Shown here: piece by piece, positions 1-7,282 of the stretch | How the letters are laid out: every line of letters begins with the position of its first letter | Numbering within the stretch: position 1 is the stretch's first letter | Assembly (NCBI GenBank): GCA_910586575.1 | Contig: CAJUJQ010000051.1 | Coordinates: forward strand, 1-19,165 | Reading direction: 5' to 3' | Length of the DNA stretch: 19,165 nucleotides | Source of the DNA: an uncultured Clostridia bacterium | GTDB taxonomy: Bacteria; Bacillota; Clostridia; Oscillospirales; Butyricicoccaceae | Made by a program: the position numbers and the translations under genes | Notes under the pieces: model-generated | The model's database searches: none | Seen by the model: the letters and a program-made list of their open reading frames with translations, nothing else | What the model was told of the DNA's origin: nothing

Positions 1-71
1 ATTTTTTCTGAATTTTTTCCTCAATTCCCCCTTGACTTCATACCACTGGACTTACACAAGGTTTCTGTATC

Positions 72-132
72 GGGGCCACGCCCCTTGGAACCTGCGCCGC
101 CCCGCCGCAGGCCATACCTGCGGGCACGGCGC
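72..132. other. GC-rich hairpins upstream of the AraC-type regulator
   Basis: The first 160 bases carry no convincing gene. They hold two hairpins. The small one is GGGGC (72-76) with GCCCC (80-84). The larger one has a two-layer stem: outer arms 94-99 and 127-132 (GCGCCG/CGGCGC), inner arms 105-111 and 117-123 (CCGCAGG/CCTGCGG) around a 5-base loop. A run of six T lies at 144-149, about 11 bases past the large hairpin, so a weak plus-strand terminator for a gene to the left is possible. The poor spacing makes this uncertain. Confidence 0.35.
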
Positions 133-162
133 GGAATTCCATGTTTTTTGCCCCTGCCCATA

Positions 163-191
163 TGGACAAATCCGACAAAATTTGATATAAT
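163..191 (+). promoter_or_regulatory. Sigma-A-type promoter of the AraC-family gene
   Basis: TGGACA at 163-168 is followed, after exactly 17 bases, by a perfect TATAAT at 186-191. Transcription would start near 198, leaving a leader of about 80 bases before the ATG at 279. With a consensus -10 and a five-of-six -35, the regulator is probably made constitutively at a modest level. Confidence 0.75.
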
Positions 192-278
192 ACAATTCAG
201 GTGGAACCGCCCCGGCTCTGTCTTATTTTTCCTACGTATCAACAACCGGTCAAACAAGCACGAAGGAGCAGTCGAGCT

Positions 279-1058
279 ATGAATAAAATTGTCTATGTCG
301 GCAAGCATGCGCTTACCATGGCAGTCTCCCGCCATCTGCACAACAGTTGGGAATTGATCTACTGCACCAGCGGTAACGGCAAAATGATCTTCGGCGACGC
401 CACCCTAGAATATGCCGCAGGCGATATCACGATTATCCCGCCCCTTCTGCCACACTCCAACATCAGCGAAAACGGTTTTACGAATATCCATATGAATCTG
501 ATTGATTCCACCCTCACCCACACCGAGCCGTTGATTATCCCAGCCGATTCCAACGGCTTTCTGCTGGATGCCTTCACGGCTTCCTTCCACTACTTTTCAA
601 GCGGCGCCGCGGGTTATCAGACCTTACTGCCGCTTTATGGGCAGCTGGTCGTCTCGACCCTGGCGCTCTCGCAGCCGAACTATCAGCACAGCGAGGTCAT
701 CCAGAAGATCGAAAACGACATCCTGCAAAACTACCCAGACTGCGGCTACGACCTGAACGCCTTTCTCGGCAGCCTGCCGTTCAACATCGAATACCTGAAG
801 AAGCTTTTCAAGAGGGCCACCGGCCTGACGCCCCATCAGTACCTGATTGACAAGCGGCTGGAAAACGCGGCCAGCACACTTGCCACCTACTGCGGAAAGG
901 GCAATATTTCGGAGACCGCGCGGCTGTGCGGGTTCAGCGACCCGCTGTATTTCTCCCGCATGTTCAAGAAGAAATACGGGGTGTCGCCGCGCAGCTACAG
1001 CCCTCCGGATTTGCCGCACGGCGCGGCCGGTTCCGACAGCGTAAAAATTATGATCTAA
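279..1058 (+). CDS. AraC-family transcriptional regulator (cupin sensor + double HTH)
   Basis: This 259-residue protein is a standard-length AraC/XylS regulator. Residues about 15-75 look like the small cupin-type sugar-sensing domain (HNSWELIYCTSGNG, then a GDI.IIPP.LPH pattern). Residues about 140-242 form the two helix-turn-helix units; the second carries the family signature ISETARLCGFSDPLYFSRMFKKKYGVSPRSY. The ATG at 279 was chosen because GAAGGAG (262-268) precedes it and the cupin domain begins there; an in-frame ATG at 201 would add 26 unsupported residues close to the predicted transcription start. The gene converges on the hydrolase/importer operon, and its last 11 bases overlap the 3' end of the GH105 gene. 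By position it is the likely regulator of pectin use, responding to a uronide or oligosaccharide; the ligand is inferred, not seen. Confidence 0.9.
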   Translation: MNKIVYVGKHALTMAVSRHLHNSWELIYCTSGNGKMIFGDATLEYAAGDITIIPPLLPHSNISENGFTNIHMNLIDSTLTHTEPLIIPADSNGFLLDAFTASFHYFSSGAAGYQTLLPLYGQLVVSTLALSQPNYQHSEVIQKIENDILQNYPDCGYDLNAFLGSLPFNIEYLKKLFKRATGLTPHQYLIDKRLENAASTLATYCGKGNISETARLCGFSDPLYFSRMFKKKYGVSPRSYSPPDLPHGAAGSDSVKIMI

Positions 1059-2139
1059 GGCGTTTCACCTCGGTATAGGCCAGCACGAAGGGTGCTACGC
1101 CCTTGGCGTCGTTCTCCACGACCGGCTCCGAGATGTAATATTCATACGAGCCGTCCCTGCGCCGGTTATTTTCCGGGCCGAGGCCCGCCACCAGACAAAT
1201 GCCGCCCAGGTTCAGCCCGGTTTCCGTAACGCTCAGATATTTTTCGACAATGCCGTGGAAGGTTTTCTGCCCTTTCGCGGCATATCCTTTTTCCAGCAGC
1301 CCGAGCCGCGCGCCCTTCAGCATCGCGTAGGCCATCATGGCGCTGCCGCTGGTTTCCAGGTAGTTGCCTTCCCGGCCGCCCTGGTCGGGCACCTGCCAGT
1401 AAAGCCCGGTATCCGGGTCGGCGTAACGGCCAACCGAAGCCATCAGCTCAGTGAAGATGGGCACAAGCTTGTCCTTTCCCGCGCCGTCCGGCAGGATTTC
1501 CGTCAAATCCGCCAGCGCAACGGCGAACCAGCCCAGCGACCGCAGCCAGAAATTCCTGGAGCAGCCGGTTTCCGGGTCGGCCCAAAACGCGCTCCTGGAC
1601 GCGTCATAGCCGTGGAAGTACAGCCCTTTGTCTTTGGAGAACATCTTTGCCCGGACGGTTTGAATCTGCCCGACGGTATCCGAGAAATCGCCGTCCCCGA
1701 AGTGCTTTTCATAGAGCGCGTAGAACGGCTGCGCCATATAGATCCCATCCAGCCAGACCTGGTTCGGGTAAATCTGTTTGTGCCAGAAATTGCCCTCGGC
1801 GGTGCGGGGCTGCTGCCTGAGCTGTGCCATCAGGCGTTCCGGCGCTTTGCGGTATTTTTCATCCCGGGTCCGCCCATACAGGGCGAACAGCACCCGGCCC
1901 TCGTTGATGTCGTCCAGGTTGTTGGCCTCCGGCTTGAAGGTCCGGATTTCCCCGTCCCCGCTGACAAAATGGTCGATACATTCCCGGACAAACGCAAAAT
2001 AGCGCTCCTCACCGGTAATGCGGGCCATTTCGGTCAGCGCGGTCAGCATACAGCCGTCAATATAGTTCCATGACGCCTGCTTCCCCTCCCGGATTTTCTC
2101 CATGTTCCAGACGGTGCGTTCCGGGGTCGATTCCTCCAC
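1048..2139 (-). CDS. GH105 (GH88-type) unsaturated rhamnogalacturonyl/galacturonyl hydrolase, 5' end disrupted
   Basis: YteR-like hydrolase that removes the unsaturated uronic acid from the non-reducing end of pectin oligosaccharides. Family marks are the WNYIDGCMLTAL segment, NNLDDINEGR, YPNQVWLDGIYMAQPF (catalytic Asp) and GLYFHGYDASRSAFW (active-site His). No signal peptide is visible, so it acts in the cytoplasm. The only in-frame start in this stretch is GTG at 2139, which has no ribosome site. The convincing start is ATG at 2179, preceded by GGAAGG at an 8-base spacing and overlapping the upstream GH28 stop, but it hits a stop after six codons because of an 8-A run. With one A fewer the protein starts MDYKKIDDFILRL and runs on in frame to 376 residues, placing the Asp and His at about 144 and 189, where I recall YteR having them. 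It is the last gene of the operon. Substrate could be unsaturated homogalacturonan or rhamnogalacturonan fragments. Confidence 0.88.
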   Translation of the reverse strand: MEESTPERTVWNMEKIREGKQASWNYIDGCMLTALTEMARITGEERYFAFVRECIDHFVSGDGEIRTFKPEANNLDDINEGRVLFALYGRTRDEKYRKAPERLMAQLRQQPRTAEGNFWHKQIYPNQVWLDGIYMAQPFYALYEKHFGDGDFSDTVGQIQTVRAKMFSKDKGLYFHGYDASRSAFWADPETGCSRNFWLRSLGWFAVALADLTEILPDGAGKDKLVPIFTELMASVGRYADPDTGLYWQVPDQGGREGNYLETSGSAMMAYAMLKGARLGLLEKGYAAKGQKTFHGIVEKYLSVTETGLNLGGICLVAGLGPENNRRRDGSYEYYISEPVVENDAKGVAPFVLAYTEVKRLRS

Positions 2140-2162
2140 CAGCCGCAGGATGAAATCGTCAA

Positions 2163-2170
2163 TTTTTTTT
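2163..2170 (-). other. Eight-A homopolymer causing an apparent frameshift at the GH105 start
   Basis: On the minus strand the ATG at 2179-2177 is followed by GAT TAT and eight A, then TTGACG. Eight A gives a TGA stop after six codons; seven A would join ATG to the long open frame encoding the GH105 enzyme. The GGAAGG ribosome site at 2193-2188 is correctly spaced for this ATG. The run could be a sequencing or assembly slip, a real mutation, or a site of RNA-polymerase slippage that restores the frame in a fraction of transcripts. Confidence 0.7.
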
Positions 2171-3740
2171 ATAATCCATCGTCAAAGCCTTCCGACACAA
2201 TGTCGTCATAATGGTTTGCAATCAGCTGTCTGCCCCGCGCACCCTCGACGCGGACATTTTTCATGTGAATCTGCTTAACATTGTCGAGGTAAAGCCCCAA
2301 CCGGCATCGCTCCTCGGCGAAATTCTGCATAGAGGGGATACCGGGCTTGGCGTCCCCGGCAAAGGACACGCTGACATTCTCGAAAACGACCTCATCGATG
2401 GGGCTTTCCGGCAGGCCGTCGATATAGCAGGCGGCGACCTCCGCGCCGGTGCATTCCAGGTTGCGGAACGCGAACGCGCCCAGGTGCGGGGTACGGTTGT
2501 CCACCGGCAGGTGCTCGCGCGACCAGACATATTCGGTGAAGCGGTCGGGGTCGCAGCAGTTGTACCACATATTGATGACCACCGGCGTCAGCACCTTGTC
2601 CATACGGATATGGTCGAACAGTACATTCGTAATGATGCTGTCCCTGCCGCGCCCACGGCGGGTTTTAATGCGCAGCCCACGGTCGGTCGCGAAGAAATAG
2701 CAGTGTGTCACGCTCAGGTTGCGGATACCGGCGGACAGCTCGCTGCCCAGCGTCACCGCGCCGTGCCCGAACTCCATCAGGCAGTTGCGGATGATATGAT
2801 GGTCGGCGGGGGTTTTATACTTCTGCGCCATCTCGAACTTGCCCGCCTTGATGGCGATGCAGTCGTCGCCGACCGAGAAGCGGCAGCCAATGATATTCAC
2901 GCCGTCGCAGCTTTCGGGGGCGATGCCGTCGGTATTCGGGCTATCCTTGGGCGCGGTTACCAAGCAGTCCAGCATCAAAAAATCCTGCGAATAGAACGGG
3001 TGCAGGTGCCAGGAGGGGCCATTCGCGACGGTAATGCCGTGCAGCGTGACCCCCTTGCAGTGGTTCAGGAACATCACGCGCGGCCGCGCCGCCGGGAATT
3101 CCTTGAAGCCTTTCCACCAGCCGCCGTTCTGCCCGTTGCCGTCCACCGTGCCTTTGCCGACAATGGCAATCTCCTCGGCGTTCACCGCCTGGATCAGCGA
3201 CTGATACGCGTCCTGCTCCAAGCCCTCGAAGCTTGCCATCAGCAACTCCTTGCCAGTCACCGGGTCGGTGACGGTCTTGGGGATGATGGGGTAACGCTCC
3301 CGCGCGGCCGAGCCGAGCAGGGACGCGCCCTCGCAAAGCTCGATGGTCATATGGCTTTTGAGCGAAAGCGGCAGGGTCAGATACGTCCCTTCCGGGAACA
3401 GCAGCCTGCCGCCCTTGGGCAGGAAGTTGATTGCCGCCTGAATCGCGCCGGTATCCTCGTGCACGCCGTCGCCCTTCGCGCCGAAGTCCCGCACGTCAAT
3501 GCAGCAGGACTCAGCCGCGGTATGCACCGCCGTCTGTTCCTCCGCGCCGGAATCAAAGCGGACGGCAACCGTATAATCGGTATCCGGCTTCAGGCCGAAC
3601 AGGGAAAAAACATTCGTTTGGCTGCGGAGGCGCTCCTCCCCGTCCACCAAAACGGCATATGCGCCGGGGGCATAATAAGGGGTTGTGCTTTCCAGCTCGA
3701 AGCACGCCGAGCTGCTCCCGCAATAAAGCATTTTAATCAT
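2169..3740 (-). CDS. GH28 family polygalacturonase-type glycoside hydrolase
   Basis: This 523-residue pectin hydrolase is a GH28 right-handed beta-helix enzyme. The catalytic set is complete: SPNTDG with Asp271, GDDCIAIK with Asp292-Asp293, GHG with His326, and RGLRIK with Arg357 and Lys359. Residues about 1-75 look like a fibronectin-III-like N-terminal domain, and the helix domain starts at VRDFGAKGDG (about 83). This layout is common in intracellular exo-acting GH28 enzymes of gut Firmicutes. There is no signal peptide. The ATG at 3740 has AAGAGG upstream and overlaps the stop of the preceding membrane-protein gene by 8 bases, so translation is probably coupled. It likely releases galacturonic acid from imported oligogalacturonides; a rhamnogalacturonan-specific activity cannot be excluded. 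Confidence 0.92.
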   Translation of the reverse strand: MIKMLYCGSSSACFELESTTPYYAPGAYAVLVDGEERLRSQTNVFSLFGLKPDTDYTVAVRFDSGAEEQTAVHTAAESCCIDVRDFGAKGDGVHEDTGAIQAAINFLPKGGRLLFPEGTYLTLPLSLKSHMTIELCEGASLLGSAARERYPIIPKTVTDPVTGKELLMASFEGLEQDAYQSLIQAVNAEEIAIVGKGTVDGNGQNGGWWKGFKEFPAARPRVMFLNHCKGVTLHGITVANGPSWHLHPFYSQDFLMLDCLVTAPKDSPNTDGIAPESCDGVNIIGCRFSVGDDCIAIKAGKFEMAQKYKTPADHHIIRNCLMEFGHGAVTLGSELSAGIRNLSVTHCYFFATDRGLRIKTRRGRGRDSIITNVLFDHIRMDKVLTPVVINMWYNCCDPDRFTEYVWSREHLPVDNRTPHLGAFAFRNLECTGAEVAACYIDGLPESPIDEVVFENVSVSFAGDAKPGIPSMQNFAEERCRLGLYLDNVKQIHMKNVRVEGARGRQLIANHYDDIVSEGFDDGL

Positions 3741-4377
3741 GTTTCAAACCTCTTGTTGATTTCGCCGCGTCGTGGATGATGCTGGAAAGCGTGTGCTTCG
3801 CCTTCAGCAGCAGCAGGTCGAATACCAGGTAAAACAAGCCAAACAGCACCGGCTCCACGCCCAGCGGCACGGTATCGACCGCGCCAGTCATTTGAATAAT
3901 CGCCAGGTTAATGAGATTGTACAGGGTATAAACCAGGAACAGCACCACATAGGCATACAAAATATTCAGCGGGAAGGTGATATACCCCTTCTTGGGGAGC
4001 ATCATCCAGCGCGCGTTTGCGCCCGGCGTTTTTTCAAAAAAGCGCAGCACCGGGTTGGTCAGCATGTCGGTGACAATGCCGAGCGCCATGCCGGTGACAA
4101 ACAGCAGGTCCAGCAGATCCGCCAGATAGCCGCTAAGCCCCCAGATAAAGAAAAAGCACGTGGCAGCCGCGAACCAGAACTTGATAAACAGCAGCCTGCC
4201 ATATTCCGGGATTTTCAGTTTCGGGCCGGAACGGTACTTGCGCAGCTCCTCCTCGGATACCTCCGGTGAATTGGACTCGTCGGCCTCCGCCAAATCGTCC
4301 ACCGCCTTGGTATGTAGCTTATAATAATCGGTCTGCTTGCTGATTTCGGGCTTTTGCCTTTGTTTCCGTTTGCTCAT
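3733..4377 (-). CDS. Uncharacterised membrane protein of the importer operon (214 aa)
   Basis: I do not recognise the family. The protein has a charged cytoplasmic N-terminus (about 1-60, rich in Lys, Glu and Asp), then four predicted membrane segments at about 63-83, 86-106, 135-160 and 172-193, and a short basic tail. Between segments 2 and 3 there is a conserved-looking loop (NPVLRFFEKTPGANARWMMLPKKGYITFP). The start at 4377 is set by TAGGAG five to seven bases upstream; longer upstream frames start inside the preceding gene and would add an implausible Arg/Ala-rich stretch. It lies between another membrane protein (70-base gap containing a hairpin) and the GH28 gene (8-base overlap), so it is co-transcribed with the pectin importer. 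An accessory or scaffold role in the transporter is inference. Confidence 0.8.
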   Translation of the reverse strand: MSKRKQRQKPEISKQTDYYKLHTKAVDDLAEADESNSPEVSEEELRKYRSGPKLKIPEYGRLLFIKFWFAAATCFFFIWGLSGYLADLLDLLFVTGMALGIVTDMLTNPVLRFFEKTPGANARWMMLPKKGYITFPLNILYAYVVLFLVYTLYNLINLAIIQMTGAVDTVPLGVEPVLFGLFYLVFDLLLLKAKHTLSSIIHDAAKSTRGLKHD

Positions 4378-4390
4378 GAGAACTCCTATC

Positions 4391-4428
4391 ACGGCAGCCG
4401 GAAGGCGGGCTGCGCCCCCCGGCACCGT
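4391..4428 (-). other. Stable hairpin just upstream of a ribosome binding site
   Basis: In the 70-base gap before the 214-residue membrane protein, the minus-strand RNA can fold into a layered hairpin: ACGG/CCGT (4391-4394 with 4425-4428), GCCGG/CCGGC (4397-4401 with 4419-4423) and GGGC/GCCC (4407-4410 with 4414-4417). It ends a few bases before the AGGAG that serves the ATG at 4377. No U-run follows, so it is not a standard terminator; it may mark an RNA processing point or tune translation. Confidence 0.5.
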
Positions 4429-4447
4429 CATGATCCCTGGTTCTTTC

Positions 4448-5011
4448 TTATTCTTCGCCGCTGATATCGATCGCGCCCATGCTGCCGTTGTCGCCGACCT
4501 CAATCGAGGTCTTAACCCTGCGCAGCATCTTGGAGTAGACCGGCAGCAGCGCAATCAGCACCATCGCAATGCACAGAATGGTAATATGGATTTCCAGATA
4601 CCATTCCGCGTAGGCGATATACGAGGTTGAGGTCGTCACCACAATTGGGTTGTCCGGCCGCGAAATCGCCGCGAAAATCGCGCTGATATAGTACGCGTCC
4701 GCAAATATGATAATGCCGAACATCACGAACATCAGCACCAGCATCGGCACATTGACCTTTTTCCGGTAAGGGAACGCGTTCAGGAAGCACATGAAAGAGA
4801 GCATCGAGAACAGCATGGTCGCAAACCCGGCAAGGCCCATGCCGCTGCCCTGGATCCGCGCGGTCGTGTCCGAGATATACATCAGCTTCATCGAATAGAA
4901 CACGAACGCGACCACAACCACAGCAAGGGGAATCATCTGCGGCCTGCGCTTGATGGAAACCAGGAATTTGCGCCACATTTCCTTCAGCCCGCCATTTTTC
5001 TTATTCTCCAT
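4448..5011 (-). CDS. Uncharacterised four-span membrane protein (187 aa)
   Basis: The family is not recognised. Predicted membrane segments lie at about 27-46, 60-80, 88-112 and 136-158. A basic cytoplasmic turn (YRKKVN) separates segments 2 and 3, a 20-residue extracytoplasmic loop follows segment 3, and an acidic C-terminal tail ends the protein. This plan matches two neighbours (the 183-residue protein and the broken gene), though I cannot show sequence homology by eye. ATG at 5011 is preferred because GGAAGGG sits nine bases upstream; a GTG at 5017 overlapping the ATPase stop would add two residues. The gene begins two bases after the ATPase stop, indicating coupled expression. A role in docking the shared ATPase or in sensing transported sugar is possible but unproven. 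Confidence 0.78.
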   Translation of the reverse strand: MENKKNGGLKEMWRKFLVSIKRRPQMIPLAVVVVAFVFYSMKLMYISDTTARIQGSGMGLAGFATMLFSMLSFMCFLNAFPYRKKVNVPMLVLMFVMFGIIIFADAYYISAIFAAISRPDNPIVVTTSTSYIAYAEWYLEIHITILCIAMVLIALLPVYSKMLRRVKTSIEVGDNGSMGAIDISGEE

Positions 5012-5013
5012 CC

Positions 5014-6096
5014 TCACTCACCCTTCCTGATTGCATTGGTGGTCTCCTTGTCGAAGAAATGCTTCCGCTCAAAGGAGAAGGAAGCCGTATCGCCGCGCCT
5101 GTAATCACACCAGCCCTTGAGCTTGGCGGAGATTTTCAGCTTCGCCGAGCTGGAACCGCCGATATGCCCGTGCACCAGCGTATTCATGCCGAGGTTTTCG
5201 TTGGTGTCCACCTTGACCGGGACTTCCTTGCCCAGCACGACGTTTTCAGGCCGCACGCCCAGGATAATTTCCCTGCCCTGGTAGGCTTTCAGCCGCGCCT
5301 GCTCCTCCGCGTCCAGGCTCACCCGGAAGCCCTCGCCCTGAAGCGAACCACTGTCTACGCGTACGTCAAAGAAGTTCATCGGCGGCAAACCAATGAAGCT
5401 TGCCACGAACACGTTTGCCGGGGAGTCGTACAGCTCCAGCGGGGTACCCACCTGCTGCACGTGCCCCATGGACATGCAGACAATCCGGTCGGCGAGTGTC
5501 AGCGCCTCGGTCTGGTCGTGGGTGACGTAAAGCATGGTTGCCTTCAGCCGCTTGTGCAGCAGCAGGATTTCCCGGCGGGTCGCGCCGCGCAGCTTAGCAT
5601 CAAGGTTGGAAAGCGGCTCGTCAAACAGGAACACCTTGGGGTTCCGCACGATGGAGCGGCCCATTGCCACGCGCTGCCGCTGTCCACCCGAAAGCTGGGC
5701 GGGCTTTTTGTTCAGCTGGCTGGTCAGTCCGAGGATTTCTGCCGCCGCCAGCACCTTTTTATGGATAACGTTGGGGTTTTCCTTGCGCAGTGTCAGGGAA
5801 AACGCCATGTTTTCGTAAATGGTCATATGGCCGTACAGCGCGTAGCTCTGGAACACCATTGCCATATCACGGTCCTTTGCCGGGGTCGCCGTGATGTCCT
5901 TGCCGTCCAGCAGCAGCTTGCCCTTGGAGATATCCTCCAAACCAGCCACCATGCGCAGGGTCGTGGATTTGCCGCAGCCCGACGGGCCGACCAACACGAT
6001 CAGTTCGCCGTCCTTGACATCCAGGTTGAAGTCAAAGACCGCCTGAACACCGTTGTCATAAATCTTGTCGATATGCTGCAAGTTCAGCGTTGCCAT
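5014..6096 (-). CDS. Sugar ABC transporter ATPase, MsmX/UgpC/MalK type
   Basis: This 360-residue protein is a full-length CUT1-family ATPase that energises oligosaccharide import. Visible motifs are Walker A GPSGCGKST (37-45), Q-loop Gln83, signature LSGGQ (135-139), Walker B VFLFDE (155-160), D-loop SNLD and H-loop His193 in YVTHDQTEA. Residues from about 235 form the C-terminal OB/TOBE-like regulatory domain (GVRPENVVLG is typical). The ATG at 6096 has AAGGAGG seven bases upstream. In many Firmicutes the MsmX ATPase is encoded apart and shared by several importers; here it is inside the operon, 12 bases after a broken membrane-protein gene, so it may be dedicated to this system. It would work with the two permeases and the lipoprotein encoded upstream. 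Confidence 0.96.
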   Translation of the reverse strand: MATLNLQHIDKIYDNGVQAVFDFNLDVKDGELIVLVGPSGCGKSTTLRMVAGLEDISKGKLLLDGKDITATPAKDRDMAMVFQSYALYGHMTIYENMAFSLTLRKENPNVIHKKVLAAAEILGLTSQLNKKPAQLSGGQRQRVAMGRSIVRNPKVFLFDEPLSNLDAKLRGATRREILLLHKRLKATMLYVTHDQTEALTLADRIVCMSMGHVQQVGTPLELYDSPANVFVASFIGLPPMNFFDVRVDSGSLQGEGFRVSLDAEEQARLKAYQGREIILGVRPENVVLGKEVPVKVDTNENLGMNTLVHGHIGGSSSAKLKISAKLKGWCDYRRGDTASFSFERKHFFDKETTNAIRKGE

Positions 6097-6108
6097 GTCT
6101 CCGCCTCC

Positions 6109-6613
6109 TTATGTACTCTGCATCCCGAGGGATTCCAGATGCTCTGAAAGCTCCCGGCACCGGACGAAATTCACCGCCGCCGACGCAATCAGGCAGGCCG
6201 CGGAAAGCACCAGGCAGGCAACGACATAGGTAAACTGCCCGCCCTGCATGACAATGACCGGCTCCCCATTCACCAGCGTGGTTGCCGCGTGCGCCCGCAT
6301 CGGGATAATGAAAATCCGGACGATCTGGAGCGCGCCGATCACGGCCAGCAGGTAGGAATAATTCTTCTTATAGTTCTTGACCCCTTCGGACGAAAGGAAC
6401 ACCGCAAGCATGAACACCAGGTTATACACACAGGTTATACACAATGGAAGCGCCGATAAGAATGTTATAATAATACACGTCCACGTCGGACTGGTAGATG
6501 CTTACGAAATACAAAACGTCGAACAGGATGCCGAGGATTGCGAGGGATGAGGAAAGCGAATTTTTGATAAACCGCATCCGGTCCCTTTGGATGGTGCGTT
6601 CTTCCGAAATCAT
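6109..6613 (-). pseudogene. Four-span membrane protein split by a 13-bp tandem duplication
   Basis: Two overlapping frames encode the halves of one protein. The first starts at ATG 6613 (AGGGGG eight bases upstream) and runs MISEERTIQRDRM through SIVYNL, then ends after Cys-Val. The second frame continues VFMLAVFLSSEGVKNYKKNY to the stop at 6109. Removing one copy of a perfect 13-bp repeat (6418-6430 and 6431-6443) joins them exactly as SIVYNL-VFMLAV, giving a protein of about 163 residues. That product would have four membrane segments (about 21-40, 47-68, 78-98, 117-140) with a Lys-rich turn between segments 2 and 3, as in the neighbouring small membrane proteins. The frames elsewhere are intact, which suggests a recent or reversible event rather than old decay. 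The family is unknown. Confidence 0.85.
6418..6443. repeat. Perfect 13-bp tandem duplication
   Basis: CAGGTTATACACA occurs twice head to tail (6418-6430 and 6431-6443, plus-strand reading) with no mismatch. Since 13 is not a multiple of three, the extra copy shifts the frame inside the coding region. Short direct duplications like this arise and are lost by replication slippage. Confidence 0.97.
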
Positions 6614-6648
6614 GCGGCTGTCCCCCTTCCTTGTTCAACCAGCTGCTG

Positions 6649-7200
6649 TTATTCTTTCATAAGGTTCGCCTTCCAGAACGCGTTTGCTACCAGCAGCGCG
6701 CCCGCCAGAAGCAGCAGGGCAAACACCGCGTAGTGCAGATCGAACCAGAAGGTGGACTCGGTATAGAGGGTGCCCCACAGCTCGGCGTGCTCCTTGAGCG
6801 CCGCGAAGTCCACCTCCAGGAACTGTGCCCGGAAAATCTGGATATAGTGATGGCCGAACAGCGTGTTTGCCACCGCCCCGACCGCGAACAGGCCGGTTGC
6901 GATATAATTGCCGAGGTAATATTTTCTGCGGCAGTGCGTGTTGGTGATGAACAGCAGCACGCCCAGCAGGATTTGCCCGATGCTGTAAACCAGGAAATAC
7001 CGGTTGAACTCCTGCATATTGTAATAGACAATGGAGCCGGGGACATCGGTCTGGTATACGTTGCTGGGGTTCCGCATGGTGTCGTAAAGGCTGTCATACA
7101 GATCGGTCATGATTCCGAGCGTGTAGAGGAAAAATATCGCACTCACAATGATAGCCGCCAGACAAATCATTTTTTGCGCAGTCAACTGCTTTTTATACAT
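6649..7200 (-). CDS. Uncharacterised four-span membrane protein (183 aa)
   Basis: The family is not recognised. Membrane segments are predicted at about 11-30, 68-88, 96-116 and 154-174. A 35-40-residue extracytoplasmic loop rich in Tyr, Asp and Asn follows segment 1 (DLYDSLYDTMRNPSNVYQTDVPGS), a basic turn (CRRKYY) joins segments 2 and 3, and a second outer loop holds HHYIQIFRAQFLEVD. The ATG at 7200 has GGAGG about seven bases upstream. The gene lies 82 bases downstream of the binding-protein gene and 35 bases before the split membrane-protein gene. Aromatic-rich outer loops would suit contact with the binding protein or with sugar, but this is speculation from composition alone. Confidence 0.8.
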   Translation of the reverse strand: MYKKQLTAQKMICLAAIIVSAIFFLYTLGIMTDLYDSLYDTMRNPSNVYQTDVPGSIVYYNMQEFNRYFLVYSIGQILLGVLLFITNTHCRRKYYLGNYIATGLFAVGAVANTLFGHHYIQIFRAQFLEVDFAALKEHAELWGTLYTESTFWFDLHYAVFALLLLAGALLVANAFWKANLMKE

Positions 7201-7236
7201 GACGGCCTCCTCCCTGGGAAATCACATTCCAGCCGT

Positions 7237-7259
7237 CCCGGGGGCCTTGTGCCCCCGGG
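7237..7259 (-). other. Strong GC hairpin after the solute-binding-protein gene
   Basis: Arms CCCGGGGGC (7237-7245) and GCCCCCGGG (7251-7259) pair over nine bases around a five-base loop, about 24 bases past the binding-protein stop. No U-run follows on the minus strand, so it is not a clear intrinsic terminator. Hairpins here commonly protect the binding-protein mRNA from 3' decay or cause partial termination, raising binding-protein output relative to distal genes. Confidence 0.75.
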
Positions 7260-7282
7260 GGTTGGAGAATGAATAATAAAAG

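Noticed and set aside
201..278. Upstream ATG extending the AraC-type regulator by 26 residues
   Set aside because: It would start almost at the predicted transcription start with no ribosome site; ATG 279 has GAAGGAG and fits the family start.
2211..3779. Plus-strand frame of over 500 codons opposite the GH28 gene
   Set aside because: Antisense shadow; the GH28 frame has complete catalytic motifs and a good ribosome site, this one has neither.
5012..5017. GTG start for the 187-residue membrane protein overlapping the ATPase stop
   Set aside because: The ribosome site would be too close; ATG 5011 has correct spacing. The difference is two residues.
6422..6613. Short upstream frame as an independent 63-residue gene
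   Set aside because: It ends exactly in the duplicated 13-bp unit, and its continuation is found in the next frame, so it is half of one broken gene.
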